This document shows, piece after piece, positions 44,569 through 53,569 of a stretch of DNA of 64,000 nucleotides. Made by a program: the position numbers and the translations under genes. This stretch comes from Lapidilactobacillus bayanensis (GTDB taxonomy: Bacteria > Bacillota > Bacilli > Lactobacillales > Lactobacillaceae). Position 1 is the stretch's first letter, and each line of letters starts with the position of its first letter. Location of the stretch: assembly GCF_003946695.1 (NCBI RefSeq), contig NZ_RHOX01000006.1, positions 45,314-109,313 of the forward strand, given 5' to 3'. The notes beneath the pieces are model-generated. The model ran no database searches and was not told the DNA's origin. It saw only the letters and a list, made by a program, of their open reading frames with translations.

Positions 44569-45051
44569 TGAGCAAATGTGCTGCGAACAACTGGCGATGG
44601 TGTAATTAAGCGTGAATCTTGATGCATTGTCATGCAATGATCTTCCCGTTTAAATTAATGCTGGTAACCGGTTGTTCTCTGCACTCTGGCTGAAACGTGC
44701 TACGAAAGTCTGACAACTCCGCTTAAGCCAGCTATGAATAAGTTCAAAATACGAACTTTTTCATAGCTGGCTTAATGCTCATTGTCAATTCGACTTTCTC
44801 CACACTCTGGCTGAAACGTGCTCAAGGCAACTGGGTGTCGTGTATTTAAGCGTGAATCTTGCTGCATTGTCATGCATCAATCTTCCCGTTTAAATACAAA
44901 CACCCAACCCGTTGGCTTTCGCGCTCTGATTTTGAAAACGTGCTCAAAGCAACTGATGGCAAATAATTTTAGTGAAAATCTTGCTGCATTAGCATGCATC
45001 AATCTTTCCCCTAAAATTAATGCCATCAACCCGTTGCTTTTCGCACTCTGG
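44569..45051 (+). repeat. Family-2 array, four units, in the rpmB-yloU divergent gap
   Basis: Units lie at about 44569-44688, 44689-44808, 44809-44930 and 44931-45051. Unit 2 has a different core: CTTAAGCCAGCTATGAA pairs with TTCATAGCTGGCTTAA around GTTC..GAAC. It is about 90 percent identical to the reverse complement of the A-type units at 47347. Unit 3 pairs TATTTAAGCG with CGTTTAAATA and GGGTG with CACCC; unit 4 pairs ATGGCA with TGCCAT. About 95 bp remain before yloU, with a possible -10 TAAAAT at 45090-45095. Confidence 0.9.
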
Positions 45052-45145
45052 TAAATGAACTTCTATTTTCCAAACGCTTTTTGCTATGTTAAAATACATT
45101 CAGGTGTATATTGTTTGTTAGTGATTTCTAATTAGGAGGCCACTT

Positions 45146-45514
45146 ATGGCAGTTAAAATTAAATCAAAATATGGCGAGATTGATATTGCAAATAATGTCA
45201 TCGCGACAGTGGTTGGCGGCGCCGCAACTGATATTTACGGTATCGTTGGTATGGCCAGCAAGAATCAGATTCGTGATAATTTAAATGAAATTCTAAAACG
45301 TGAGCACTATTCGCGCGGTGTTGTGGTGCGGCAAGAAGATCGTGATGTCGCTGTTGATGTTTATATTATTATTGCTTATGGCACGAAGATTTCGGAAGTT
45401 TGCCGTAATGTGCAAGATAAAGTTAAATATAATCTGGATACGATGCTGGGGATGGCAGCAAACTCAGTCAATGTCTTTGTTCAAGGCGTTAAAGTCGTCG
45501 GTGAATTAGACTAA
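45146..45514 (+). CDS. yloU: Asp23/Gls24 family protein YloU
   Basis: A 122-residue Asp23-family protein starting VKIKSKYGEIDIANNVIATVVGGAATDIYGIVGM, with the core ending at VNVFVQGVKVVGELD. It has no acidic tail, unlike the paralogue YqhY at 24413. Family members are linked to envelope integrity and lipid metabolism, but the biochemical role is unknown. AGGAGG precedes the ATG. It lies 40 bp upstream of fakA, its constant partner in Firmicutes, which hints at a function with fatty-acid uptake. Confidence 0.9.
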   Translation: MAVKIKSKYGEIDIANNVIATVVGGAATDIYGIVGMASKNQIRDNLNEILKREHYSRGVVVRQEDRDVAVDVYIIIAYGTKISEVCRNVQDKVKYNLDTMLGMAANSVNVFVQGVKVVGELD

Positions 45515-45554
45515 ACGCACCAAGCTAGATTGTCCTCAGGAGGAATATATAATC

Positions 45555-47222
45555 GTGGAGTTAAAAGAAATTCAAGGCAAGCAATTTCAAGATATGATTA
45601 GAGTTGCTGCTCATCGTTTAGGTCGTAACGCTGAATTCGTTAATCAACTAAATGTTTTCCCTGTTCCAGATGGTGATACTGGTACAAACATGAATTTGAC
45701 GGTTAAATCTGGTGCCAAAGCTGTTAACGAATCAAATAGTGATCATGTTGGTGAGTTAACCAAGAAGTTTGCCAAGGGCCTATTAATGGGTGCCCGGGGT
45801 AACTCAGGTGTGATTACATCTCAATTGTTCCGTGGTTTCGCTAAGAGCACAGAAAATAAAGCAACCCTTGACGCTCAAGATTTAGCAACAGCGTTTACTG
45901 ATGGTGTTAAAACGGCTTATCAAGCTGTCATGAAGCCAGTTGAAGGGACGATTTTAACCGTTGCTCGCGAGGCAGCTAAGGCCGCTTTGCTGAAGGCTAA
46001 TGAAAGCAACAATATTATTGAAGTTGTTCAAGCGCTTGTTGAATCTTCTAAGACCGCTTTAGCAAGCACCCCAGATTTATTACCCGTTTTAAAAGAGGTC
46101 GGCGTTGTCGATTCTGGTGGTCAAGGCTTGGTTTTTATTTATCAAGGGTTCTTGGAAGGCCTAACTGGTGAAACGTCTGAAAAGGACGTTTACGTGCCAG
46201 ATGAGCAAGAAATGGATGAGATGGTTAATGCCAGTCACCATCAATCTGTTCAAAGCCAGTTATCAACCGCTGATATTAAAAACGGTTATTGTACAGAAAT
46301 TATGGTCGAATTAGGTCAAGGTAATCAACCGACTGAAAAATTTGACTATCAAGTTTTCCGCAATTACTTAAATGAAATTGGGGATTCATTATTAGTTGTT
46401 GCTGATGATGAAGTGGTTAAAGTCCACGTTCATACAGAACATCCTGGTCAAGTTTTCGCATATGGTCGGAAATTCGGTACGTTAGCTAAGATTAAAATTG
46501 ACAACATGCGAATTCAACATGAAACGATTATTGAAAACGATGAACCACGACCGGTTAAAGGGCCTCAAGAATGGGGCGTGGTGGCAATTGGTTCAGGCGA
46601 AGGTATCGCTGACTTGTTCCGTAGCTTAGGTGTCACTTACGTCTTAAGTGGTGGTCAAACAATGAACCCAAGTACTGAAGATATTGTCAATGCCATCAAA
46701 GCAACCAATGCTAAAAAAGTAATGGTTCTGCCAAATAACGGCAATATTTTATTAGCCGCCAAACAAGCCCAAGAAGTTGTTGAACAAGAAGTTGGCATTG
46801 TTCCAAGCAAGACAATTTCTCAAGGGATGACAGCTTTATTATCCTTTAATCCCGATGCTAGCGTTGCTGATAATGTTGCTGAAATGACGGATGCACTGGC
46901 CATGGTTAAGAGCGGTTCTGTTACACAAGCTATTCGTGATACCGAAATTGACGGCTTAGCAATTCACGAAGGTCATTACATGGGGATTGTTGACGGCAAG
47001 ATTCTCGTTGACGATGCTGATCGTTTACAAGCTGCAATTATGATGGCAACTAAAATGTTGGACGATGAGAGTGAGATCGTGACAATTCTAGTCGGACAAA
47101 CCGGTAGCGCTCAAGAAGCGCAAACAATCGCTGATGCCATCACAGCCATTGACGACGAAGTTGAAGTCGAAATTCACCAAGGCGATCAACCCGTCTATCC
47201 TTATTTAATCGCAGTAGAGTAA
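45555..47222 (+). CDS. fakA: Fatty acid kinase subunit FakA (DhaL/YloV type)
   Basis: A 555-residue kinase that, with a FakB lipid carrier, makes acyl-phosphate from exogenous fatty acids. The N-terminal DhaL ATPase domain has LNVFPVPDGDTGTNM, whose Asp residues bind Mg-ATP, and GARGNSGVI. A middle domain (about 220-310) and a C-terminal FakB-docking domain with VLPNNGNILLAAKQA follow. The start is GTG 45555 with AGGAGG upstream. The acyl-phosphate product feeds PlsY or, through PlsX (50493), acyl-ACP, so gene order and pathway agree. Confidence 0.93.
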   Translation: MELKEIQGKQFQDMIRVAAHRLGRNAEFVNQLNVFPVPDGDTGTNMNLTVKSGAKAVNESNSDHVGELTKKFAKGLLMGARGNSGVITSQLFRGFAKSTENKATLDAQDLATAFTDGVKTAYQAVMKPVEGTILTVAREAAKAALLKANESNNIIEVVQALVESSKTALASTPDLLPVLKEVGVVDSGGQGLVFIYQGFLEGLTGETSEKDVYVPDEQEMDEMVNASHHQSVQSQLSTADIKNGYCTEIMVELGQGNQPTEKFDYQVFRNYLNEIGDSLLVVADDEVVKVHVHTEHPGQVFAYGRKFGTLAKIKIDNMRIQHETIIENDEPRPVKGPQEWGVVAIGSGEGIADLFRSLGVTYVLSGGQTMNPSTEDIVNAIKATNAKKVMVLPNNGNILLAAKQAQEVVEQEVGIVPSKTISQGMTALLSFNPDASVADNVAEMTDALAMVKSGSVTQAIRDTEIDGLAIHEGHYMGIVDGKILVDDADRLQAAIMMATKMLDDESEIVTILVGQTGSAQEAQTIADAITAIDDEVEVEIHQGDQPVYPYLIAVE

Positions 47223-47226
47223 TAGA

Positions 47227-48075
47227 TCAGAGTGCGGAAAACAACGGGTTGGCGGTATGACTTTAAACGGGAAGATCCTAGCGTGCTAACGCAAGGAGAT
47301 TCACGCTTAAAGTCATTGTGGCCAGTTGTTCGTAGCACGTTTCAAATCAGAGTGCGGAGAAAGTCGGGTTGACAATGAGCATTAAGAAAGCAATGAAAAA
47401 GTTCGCATTTTGAACTTATTCATTGCTAGCTTAAGCGGAGTTGTCAGACTTTTGCAGCACGTTTCAGGTCAGAGCGCGGAGAAGCAACGGGTTGACTGCC
47501 TTAATTTAAACGGAAAGATCGATGTGTGTTAACACAGCGAGATTTACGCTTAAATTATACGCAGTCAGTTGTTTGCAGCACGTTTCAAATCAGAGTGCGG
47601 AAAACAACGGATTGACAATGAGCATTAAGAAAGCAATGAAAAAGTTCGCATTTTGAACTTATTCATTGCTAGCTTAAGCGGAGTTGTCAGACTTTTGCAG
47701 CACGTTTCAGGTCAGAGCGCGGAGAAGCAACGGGTTGACTGCCTTAATTTAAACGGAAAGATCGATGTGTGTTAACACAGCGAGATTTACGCTTAAATTA
47801 TACGCAGTCAGTTGTTTGCAGCACGTTTCAAATCAGAGTGCGGAAAACAACGGATTGACAATGAGCATTAAGAAAGCAATGAAAAAGTTCGCATTTTGAA
47901 CTTATTCATTGCTAGCTTAAGCGGAGTTGTCAGACTTTTGCAGCACGTTTCAAATCTAGAGCGCAGAAAAGCAACGGGTTGCTGGCATTAGTTTAAGTGG
48001 AAAGATTGATGCGTGTCAACGCAGCAAGATTTTCGCTTAAATTACTTGCCAGCAGTTGCTTTGAGCACATTTCAA
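47227..48075 (-). repeat. Family-2 array, seven units
   Basis: Units follow in the order X-A-B-A-B-A-C, at about 47227, 47347, 47468, 47590, 47711, 47833 and 47956. The A-B pair repeats with a period of exactly 243 bp: AATGAGCATTAAG occurs at 47374, 47617 and 47860. The copies of A and of B are nearly identical. All units have the minus orientation (AGATTTACGC or AGATTCACGC), opposite to the array at 44569-45051. Confidence 0.92.
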
Positions 48076-48117
48076 AACATAACATCAATGGCGCCGGGAT
48101 TTTGTCCCAGCTTCAAT

Positions 48118-48167
48118 AAGGGCTAAGGCAGAGGCGTGTTACTTTTCACTTTGCCTTGGCCCTTTTA
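48118..48167 (+). terminator. Terminator-like hairpin after the family-2 array
   Basis: AAGGGCTAAGGCA pairs with TGCCTTGGCCCTT, followed by a short T-run. It may end fakA transcripts that pass through the array. Confidence 0.65.
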
Positions 48168-48183
48168 TGGCGGTATGAAAAAA

Positions 48184-48275
48184 TTCGAGTTGATAATGAG
48201 CATTAAGCAAGCAGTAAAAAGATTTACTTCTTGAACTTACTAATTGCTGACTTAAGTGAAATGCTTGAACACCGT
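48184..48275 (-). repeat. Solitary, diverged A-type family-2 unit
   Basis: GAGTTGATAATGAGCATTAAGCAAGCAGTAAAAAG and onwards follows the A-type core base by base with many substitutions, and the two arms (AGCAAGCAGTAA against TTGCTGACTT) have decayed. The conserved border sequences are lost. Confidence 0.6.
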
Positions 48276-48297
48276 TTTCGTTCTGCACAACGGTAAC

Positions 48298-48360
48298 TAA
48301 ACAAACGTGGGTGAAAAACAGTTAAATTCTGGATGTAACCTGAACCCACGCATTTGTTTA
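48298..48360. repeat. Inverted repeat upstream of recG
   Basis: TAAACAAACGTGGGT at 48298-48312 is matched by ACCCACGCATTTGTTTA at 48344-48360, giving 15 paired bases with a 2-nt bulge and a 31-nt loop. It lies about 65 bp before recG and is unrelated to families 1 and 2. Confidence 0.65.
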
Positions 48361-48425
48361 ACGCGTTCAAAAAATATTATTTGGCAAACGAGTGATTAGG
48401 ATTAAACTGATGAGGAGGTGAATTC

Positions 48426-50462
48426 ATGGTAAAGTCATTAACTGATTCTGTCGCTGTCTTAAGTGGTGTCGGCCCAAAAACGGTGACTGCGTTAGCAAGC
48501 TTAGATATTAATACCATCAACGATTTATTGTTCTATTTTCCCTTTCGTTATGATGATTTACAGGCACGACCGTTAGCAGAATTAGCGGATCAAGAAAAGG
48601 CAGTTTTTAAAGGTAAGGTTGTTAGTGAGGCAGTGGTTAGCTTCTTTGGTCCCCATAAGAATCGCTTGAGCGTCCGCTTATTAATCGATGGTGTTGTGGT
48701 TATTGTGACGTTTTTTAATCAGGCTTGGTTGAAAGATAAGTTCAAGTCTGAAGAGGACGTGGCAGTTTACGGTAAGTGGAACGCGCAACGTAAAAGTGTT
48801 GTCGGTATGAAAGTTATTACGCAAAATACCGAGAATGAATTAGATCCGATCTATTCAGTAAATAAACAGGTTCGGCAGAAAAAATTAATTGAGCTCATTC
48901 AAACAGCGTTCAATGAATATGGATTGTTGTTAGGTAATATCCTTCCTGACAATATTCGCGAACATTATCGTTTAATGGCGGATCACGATTTAGTGCAGCA
49001 AATGCATTTCCCTAAAAATATTAGCGAATCAAATGCAGCACGGCGCACGGCAATTTTTCGTGAGTTTTTCTTATTTGAAGCCAAAATCCAACAATTGCGA
49101 TTAACGAATTCTGAAGCCGATGACGGTTTACAACTAGGTTATGATTTGCCAGCTCTCAAAGAATTCATCGCCACACTACCGTTTGCCTTAACCAATGCAC
49201 AAAAGCGAGTCGTTAACGAAATTTGTGCCGATTTAAAATCGTCCCTTCACATGAATCGTTTGTTACAAGGTGACGTTGGTTCTGGTAAAACGGTTGTTGC
49301 TGCAATGGCGATGTTTGCGGCGGTAACAGCTGGTTATCAAGCTGCGTTAATGGTGCCCACGGAAATTCTAGCAGAGCAACATTATGAAAAGTTGGTCAAA
49401 CTTTTTGAACCAATGCAGGTGACAGTGACGCTGTTAACAGGTTCGATGAAGAGTAAGCCGCGGCAAAACGCATTAATGGCAATTGAGACTGGTCGTGCTA
49501 ATATTATTATTGGAACGCATGCTTTAATTCAAGATGCTATTACATTTCATAAATTAGGTTTCATCGTGATTGATGAGCAACATCGCTTCGGCGTGAATCA
49601 ACGGCGTGCCTTCCGTGAAAAAGGTTTGAATCCTGATATTTTGTCGATGACGGCAACACCGATTCCGCGAACGCTAGCAATTACGACTTATGGTGAAATG
49701 GATATTTCCACGATTGATGAATTACCTGCAGGACGACGCCCAGTGGAGACTAGCTGGTTAAAGATTAATCAAGCTGATCAGGCCTTGGCAATAACGCGTA
49801 ATCAAATAGACCATGGTGATCAAGCGTTCGTGATCGCGCCATTGATTAGTGAATCAGACTCGGTTAATTTGAAGAACGCCGAAGATTTGGCGGAACAGTT
49901 GACGCAGTATTTCGCACCAAGATATCAAGTGGCTTTATTACACGGACAGATGACAGCCGAGGAAAAGGCTGACAAGATGGCCGCTTTTAATCATAATGAA
50001 ATTCAGGTATTAGTCGCGACAACGGTTGTGGAAGTTGGCGTTGATGTGCCTAATGCTAATATTATGATTATTTATAATGCCGATCGTTTTGGATTGGCGA
50101 CGCTGCATCAGTTACGCGGACGAGTTGGTCGTGGCGACCGTCAGGCGTATTGTTTCTTGATTGCTGATCCACAAAATGAAGTGGCAGTTAAACGGATGGA
50201 GATTATGACTGAGACTAATGATGGCTTCAAGTTAGCAGAAGCAGACTTAAAATTACGTGGTCAAGGTGATATTTTTGGTGATAAGCAATCAGGCTTGCCA
50301 GATTTTCAAATGGGTGATCCAGTAACGAACAATAATATTCTAGTTGCCGCCCATCAAGTGGCTCGCGAATTGTTCATTGCTGATCCGCAATTGCAACAAG
50401 CACAAAATCAAGCATTGAAAAAATATTTACTTAGATTACAAGCAACAGAAACATTTGATTAA
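48426..50462 (+). CDS. recG: ATP-dependent DNA helicase RecG
   Basis: A 678-residue helicase that regresses forks and moves Holliday junctions. The N-terminal wedge/OB domain (about residues 1-230) begins SGVGPKTVTALASLDI and DLLFYFPFRYDD. Helicase motifs follow: Walker A GDVGSGKTVVA near residue 282, DEQHRFG, TATPIPRTLA, and LHGQM and QLRGRVGRG in the second domain. GAGGAGG precedes the ATG. The serine dehydratase genes found upstream in Bacillus are absent; repeats fill the space instead. Confidence 0.95.
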   Translation: MVKSLTDSVAVLSGVGPKTVTALASLDINTINDLLFYFPFRYDDLQARPLAELADQEKAVFKGKVVSEAVVSFFGPHKNRLSVRLLIDGVVVIVTFFNQAWLKDKFKSEEDVAVYGKWNAQRKSVVGMKVITQNTENELDPIYSVNKQVRQKKLIELIQTAFNEYGLLLGNILPDNIREHYRLMADHDLVQQMHFPKNISESNAARRTAIFREFFLFEAKIQQLRLTNSEADDGLQLGYDLPALKEFIATLPFALTNAQKRVVNEICADLKSSLHMNRLLQGDVGSGKTVVAAMAMFAAVTAGYQAALMVPTEILAEQHYEKLVKLFEPMQVTVTLLTGSMKSKPRQNALMAIETGRANIIIGTHALIQDAITFHKLGFIVIDEQHRFGVNQRRAFREKGLNPDILSMTATPIPRTLAITTYGEMDISTIDELPAGRRPVETSWLKINQADQALAITRNQIDHGDQAFVIAPLISESDSVNLKNAEDLAEQLTQYFAPRYQVALLHGQMTAEEKADKMAAFNHNEIQVLVATTVVEVGVDVPNANIMIIYNADRFGLATLHQLRGRVGRGDRQAYCFLIADPQNEVAVKRMEIMTETNDGFKLAEADLKLRGQGDIFGDKQSGLPDFQMGDPVTNNNILVAAHQVARELFIADPQLQQAQNQALKKYLLRLQATETFD

Positions 50463-50492
50463 TCAAATTTGCGTCATTGAAGGAATGATGAA

Positions 50493-51494
50493 ATGAAAAT
50501 AGCTGTAGATGCAATGGGTGGCGACAATGCTCCAGAAGTTGTTGTTAAAGGTGTTCAAGCTGCACGAGATAAATGGCCTGATTTAGAATTCATGTTATTT
50601 GGCGATTTGGCTAAAGTTAAGCCGCTTATCACTGATGAGACGCGAATTGAATTAGTTCAAGCTGACAGTGAAATTTTAAATGAAGACGAGCCGGTTAAAG
50701 CTGTTCGACAGAAGAAAGATTCTTCGATGGTGATGGCAGCGCAAGCCGTCAAAAGTGGCGCGGCCGAGGCTTTATTCTCATTGGGCAATACAGGTGCGTT
50801 ATTAGCGACTGGTATCTTTGTCATTGGTCGAATTAAAGGAATTGAACGGCCAGCCTTAATGCCAACGCTACCGACGGTTAATCCGGAACACGTGGTGAAC
50901 TTGCTTGATGCTGGCGCCAACGCCGAGAGCAAGCCTAGTTATTTGGAACAATGGGCGCTTATGGGGACTATTTATGCGCGCGATATTCGTAATATTGCAA
51001 ATCCGCGTGTGGCATTATTGAATAATGGAACTGAATTTGACAAGGGTGATTCTCTACACAAAGAAGTTTATCAACGTTTGCAAGCAAATGACGCCATTAA
51101 TTTCGTTGGTAACATTGAAGCAGGCAGCTTATTATTGGATCAAGCTGATGTGATTGTGACGGACGGTTTTACTGGTAACGCCGTTTTGAAAGCAACAGAA
51201 GGCATGTCTGGCTTGTTGCTGAAGCAGATCAAACAGGCACTATTGAATAATGGACTCGGTGTTAAATTGGGTGCGGCACTGATTAAGCCGGCATTAGGTG
51301 ATATTAAGAATCGTTTCAGTACATCTGGTAACGGTGGGGCGGTTTTACTCGGTGTGAATGCGCCGGTGATCAAAACCCACGGTGGCTCACATGAAGCAGC
51401 GGTTGTTTCAACAATTGGACAGATTCGTGAAATGCTAGCCAAAAAGACAATTCATCAGGTGATCGATTACTTAAAAGAAAACCCGATCAAGTAA
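50493..51494 (+). CDS. plsX: Phosphate acyltransferase PlsX
   Basis: A 333-residue peripheral membrane enzyme that interconverts acyl-ACP and acyl-phosphate for phospholipid synthesis. Family blocks: MKIAVDAMGGDNAPEVVVKG at the start, LFSLGNTGALLA near residue 95, and DGFTGNAVLKATEG near residue 226. It lies 30 bp after recG with GAAGGAATGATGAA upstream. The fapR regulator, which precedes it in Bacillus, and fabD/fabG, which follow, are all absent; only acpP remains next to it. Confidence 0.94.
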   Translation: MKIAVDAMGGDNAPEVVVKGVQAARDKWPDLEFMLFGDLAKVKPLITDETRIELVQADSEILNEDEPVKAVRQKKDSSMVMAAQAVKSGAAEALFSLGNTGALLATGIFVIGRIKGIERPALMPTLPTVNPEHVVNLLDAGANAESKPSYLEQWALMGTIYARDIRNIANPRVALLNNGTEFDKGDSLHKEVYQRLQANDAINFVGNIEAGSLLLDQADVIVTDGFTGNAVLKATEGMSGLLLKQIKQALLNNGLGVKLGAALIKPALGDIKNRFSTSGNGGAVLLGVNAPVIKTHGGSHEAAVVSTIGQIREMLAKKTIHQVIDYLKENPIK

Positions 51495-51568
51495 ATTTAA
51501 TTGCCGAAATGATGAAATGATGCGATAATATTAATCACGTTATCCGTTGAATGAGGAGGATTTTTTAA

Positions 51569-51814
51569 ATGACTGAAACAGAAGCTTTTGATAAAATTGC
51601 GGATTTAATTGCAGACCGGTTTGATGTTGAAAAAGATTCAATCACAAAACAAACGAACATTAAAAATGATTTATCAGCAGATTCAATCGACTTAGTTGAA
51701 TTCGTCTTGGAATTGGAAGATACATTTGACGATGAGATTCCTGATGAAGATGCTGAAAAGATTATCACAGTCGGCGATGCCGTTGATTATGTCGTGGCAC
51801 ACCAAGCTGCATAG
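51569..51814 (+). CDS. acpP: Acyl carrier protein
   Basis: An 81-residue, very acidic four-helix protein that carries acyl chains on a phosphopantetheine arm. The attachment serine is in SADSIDLVEFVLELED (DSID in place of the more common DSLD/DSLT). AGGAGG precedes the ATG. It is downstream of plsX, where it may act as acceptor for acyl groups made from FakA-derived acyl-phosphate. This may be a second ACP beside one in a fatty-acid synthesis operon elsewhere, which cannot be checked here. Confidence 0.94.
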   Translation: MTETEAFDKIADLIADRFDVEKDSITKQTNIKNDLSADSIDLVEFVLELEDTFDDEIPDEDAEKIITVGDAVDYVVAHQAA

Positions 51815-51829
51815 TTAAATCAAATTATT

Positions 51830-51864
51830 AAAAGTTGGAGCAATGACGCTCCAACTTTTTTTGT
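51830..51864 (+). terminator. Terminator after acpP
   Basis: AAAAGTTGGAGC pairs with GCTCCAACTTTT around AATGAC, followed by a T-run. Confidence 0.93.
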
Positions 51865-51904
51865 ATATTTTTTTAAAAGTGTGGGGTTTATTGAGAGCGG
51901 CAAA

Positions 51905-52635
51905 TTCTAGAACTGTTATGTTGTGCTTCTTCGTGCCTGCGGGAAATCGCTGGTGGAACGCTGCGAGTTTGATTTGAGCCAAATAAAATCCAAACTTAGT
52001 TATAAATGACAAGTCCTAGAACTATTATGCTGCGGTTCTTCGTGCCTGCGAGAAATCGCTGGTGGAACGCTGTGAGTTTGACTTGAGCCAAATCAAAAAC
52101 CGGTTTGTCTCAAATACAAACTTTCTTGTAAATGGTAAACCATTAACAAGAAAGCCACGGCTGACCGCGATTTCCCTCCGGCACTGACGTAAGAGCGTTA
52201 GTGCGGCTTAACTGTAAATTTATACTTCTCAAAATTAGAAGGTAATTCAACCACTCGTCAATTCAGCGCTTGCGCAAAGGTTGCCCTCTCGTTTGTTTAG
52301 TGAGGGAAAATAAATACCGCTCAGTGGTGAAATTGTTGTTAGTAATTTATTACTTACAACAAGACCTGTCTTGAAGGCAATTTTGCAAAAATTGGCTCCA
52401 AGCAGTGTCCACCACGTTCCAGCGAAAGTATTTATTTTTCCTCACGGTACCCCGCACGTTCCATATGCAACCTTTGCGCAAGTGCGAAGAACCACAACAA
52501 AACAGTTTTAGTTGCCACTATCGTAATAAATCGACGCGCACCACGTTCCAGCGAAAGTATTTATTTTCCCTCACGATACTCGCCACGCCCCATATGCAAC
52601 CTTTACGCAAGCACGACGAGTAGCAATAGCATAAT
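51905..52635 (+). repeat. Family-1 structured repeat, copy 4, with extra left and right arms
   Basis: A left-end fragment (about 51905-52003) is followed by a full element (52015-52512) and a second right arm (about 52534-52635). The full copy has GTGAGGGAAAATAAATAC facing GTATTTATTTTTCCTCAC, the hairpin CTTTCTTGTAAATGG facing CCATTAACAAGAAAG, and GTAAT facing ATTAC where copies 2 and 3 have GCAAT and ATTGC. The arrangement fragment, full copy, fragment suggests repeated insertion or recombination at one site. Confidence 0.9.
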
Positions 52636-52671
52636 TTCAGGATGATCACTTGCTGCAATTATTTTTTCGTT

Positions 52672-52698
52672 TTGCTTGCTTGTTATTTAGCGTATAAT
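52672..52698 (+). promoter_or_regulatory. Promoter of rnc
   Basis: TATAAT at 52693-52698 with a TTGCTT at 52672-52677 (15-bp spacing, short). The leader would be about 130 nt and includes an AT-rich stem followed by a T-run at about 52741-52779, which might attenuate transcription. Confidence 0.55.
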
Positions 52699-52835
52699 GT
52701 AATTTGTATGCGTATGTCAAGATGTTGAAATTGATGTCTAAGAAAATAAACGAGTGCTTGTTAGCTTGCTTTATTTTTTTAGCCATCCATCTCTGTCTAT
52801 TTGCGGTATAAAACTAATTATGGAGTTGAGAATTA

Positions 52836-53546
52836 ATGGTAGCTGCTGAGTTTGTCAGTGATTTACGTTCGAAATATGGTGTCGAGTTTCATGATTTATC
52901 ATTATTAGATTCTGCGTTTACACACGCCTCATTTGCCAATGAGAACCGGGAATTAGGTTACGGTAATTATGAACGACTGGAATTTTTAGGTGATGCGGTT
53001 TTGGAATTAGCCGTTTCTGATTATTTATTTGCAAATTATCAACATTTACCTGAAGGCAAGTTGACGAGAATGCGGGCGTCAATCGTTAAGTCATCCAGCT
53101 TTTGCCAATTATCGATCGATTCCGGTTTCCAACCCTATATTCGCTTAGGTGTTGGCGAGGAGAAAATGGGTGCACGGCATCGAGCTGGCTTACTGGAAGA
53201 TGTTTTTGAGGCTTTCAATGGTGCCCTTTATTTAGATCAGGGTATGCCAGCAGTCGTTGCCTTTTTGAAGCAGGTTTTATTTCCTAAAATTGATGCCGGT
53301 GAATATTCTTATGATACCGATCACAAAACGCGCTTGCAGGAATATTTGCAGCGTAATGGTGAACGTAAGATCGAATATGTGGTGGTTGATACGAAAGACA
53401 TTGAACATGAACGTGATTTTGTCGTGGAACTACGGGTTGATGATCAACCGCTGGCTAAAGGAATCGGCAAAAATAAGAAGGCTGCGGAGAAAGATGCAGC
53501 ACTAACAGCTTTAACAAAGTTACAACAAGAAGATCAAGCTAACTAA
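52836..53546 (+). CDS. rnc: Ribonuclease III
   Basis: A 236-residue double-strand-specific RNase that processes rRNA precursors and structured transcripts. The catalytic signature ERLEFLGDAVLEL is near residue 43, with the second acidic cluster in AGLLEDVFEAFNGALYLD. The C-terminal double-stranded RNA-binding domain covers about residues 158-230 (DHKTRLQEYLQRNG to KKAAEKDAALTAL). GGAG precedes the ATG. It is a natural candidate to act on the long stems of the repeat families if they are transcribed. Confidence 0.95.
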   Translation: MVAAEFVSDLRSKYGVEFHDLSLLDSAFTHASFANENRELGYGNYERLEFLGDAVLELAVSDYLFANYQHLPEGKLTRMRASIVKSSSFCQLSIDSGFQPYIRLGVGEEKMGARHRAGLLEDVFEAFNGALYLDQGMPAVVAFLKQVLFPKIDAGEYSYDTDHKTRLQEYLQRNGERKIEYVVVDTKDIEHERDFVVELRVDDQPLAKGIGKNKKAAEKDAALTALTKLQQEDQAN

Positions 53547-53569
53547 TCAAATTATGAGTGGGGAAACAC

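Noticed and set aside
44569..45051. Integron attC cassette array
   Set aside because: Units carry no cassette genes, no integrase is present, and the border sequences do not match attC core sites as far as I can see.
48118..48167. Part of the family-2 array
   Set aside because: The hairpin lacks the conserved borders and has a T-run, so it is better read as an ordinary terminator.
52405..52623. Open reading frame of 72 codons inside the family-1 repeat (and similar ones at 1584, 14020, 21499 and 63716)
   Set aside because: They cross paired stem arms, lack ribosome binding sites, are not kept in frame between copies and resemble no protein; the repeated peptide only mirrors the duplicated right arm.
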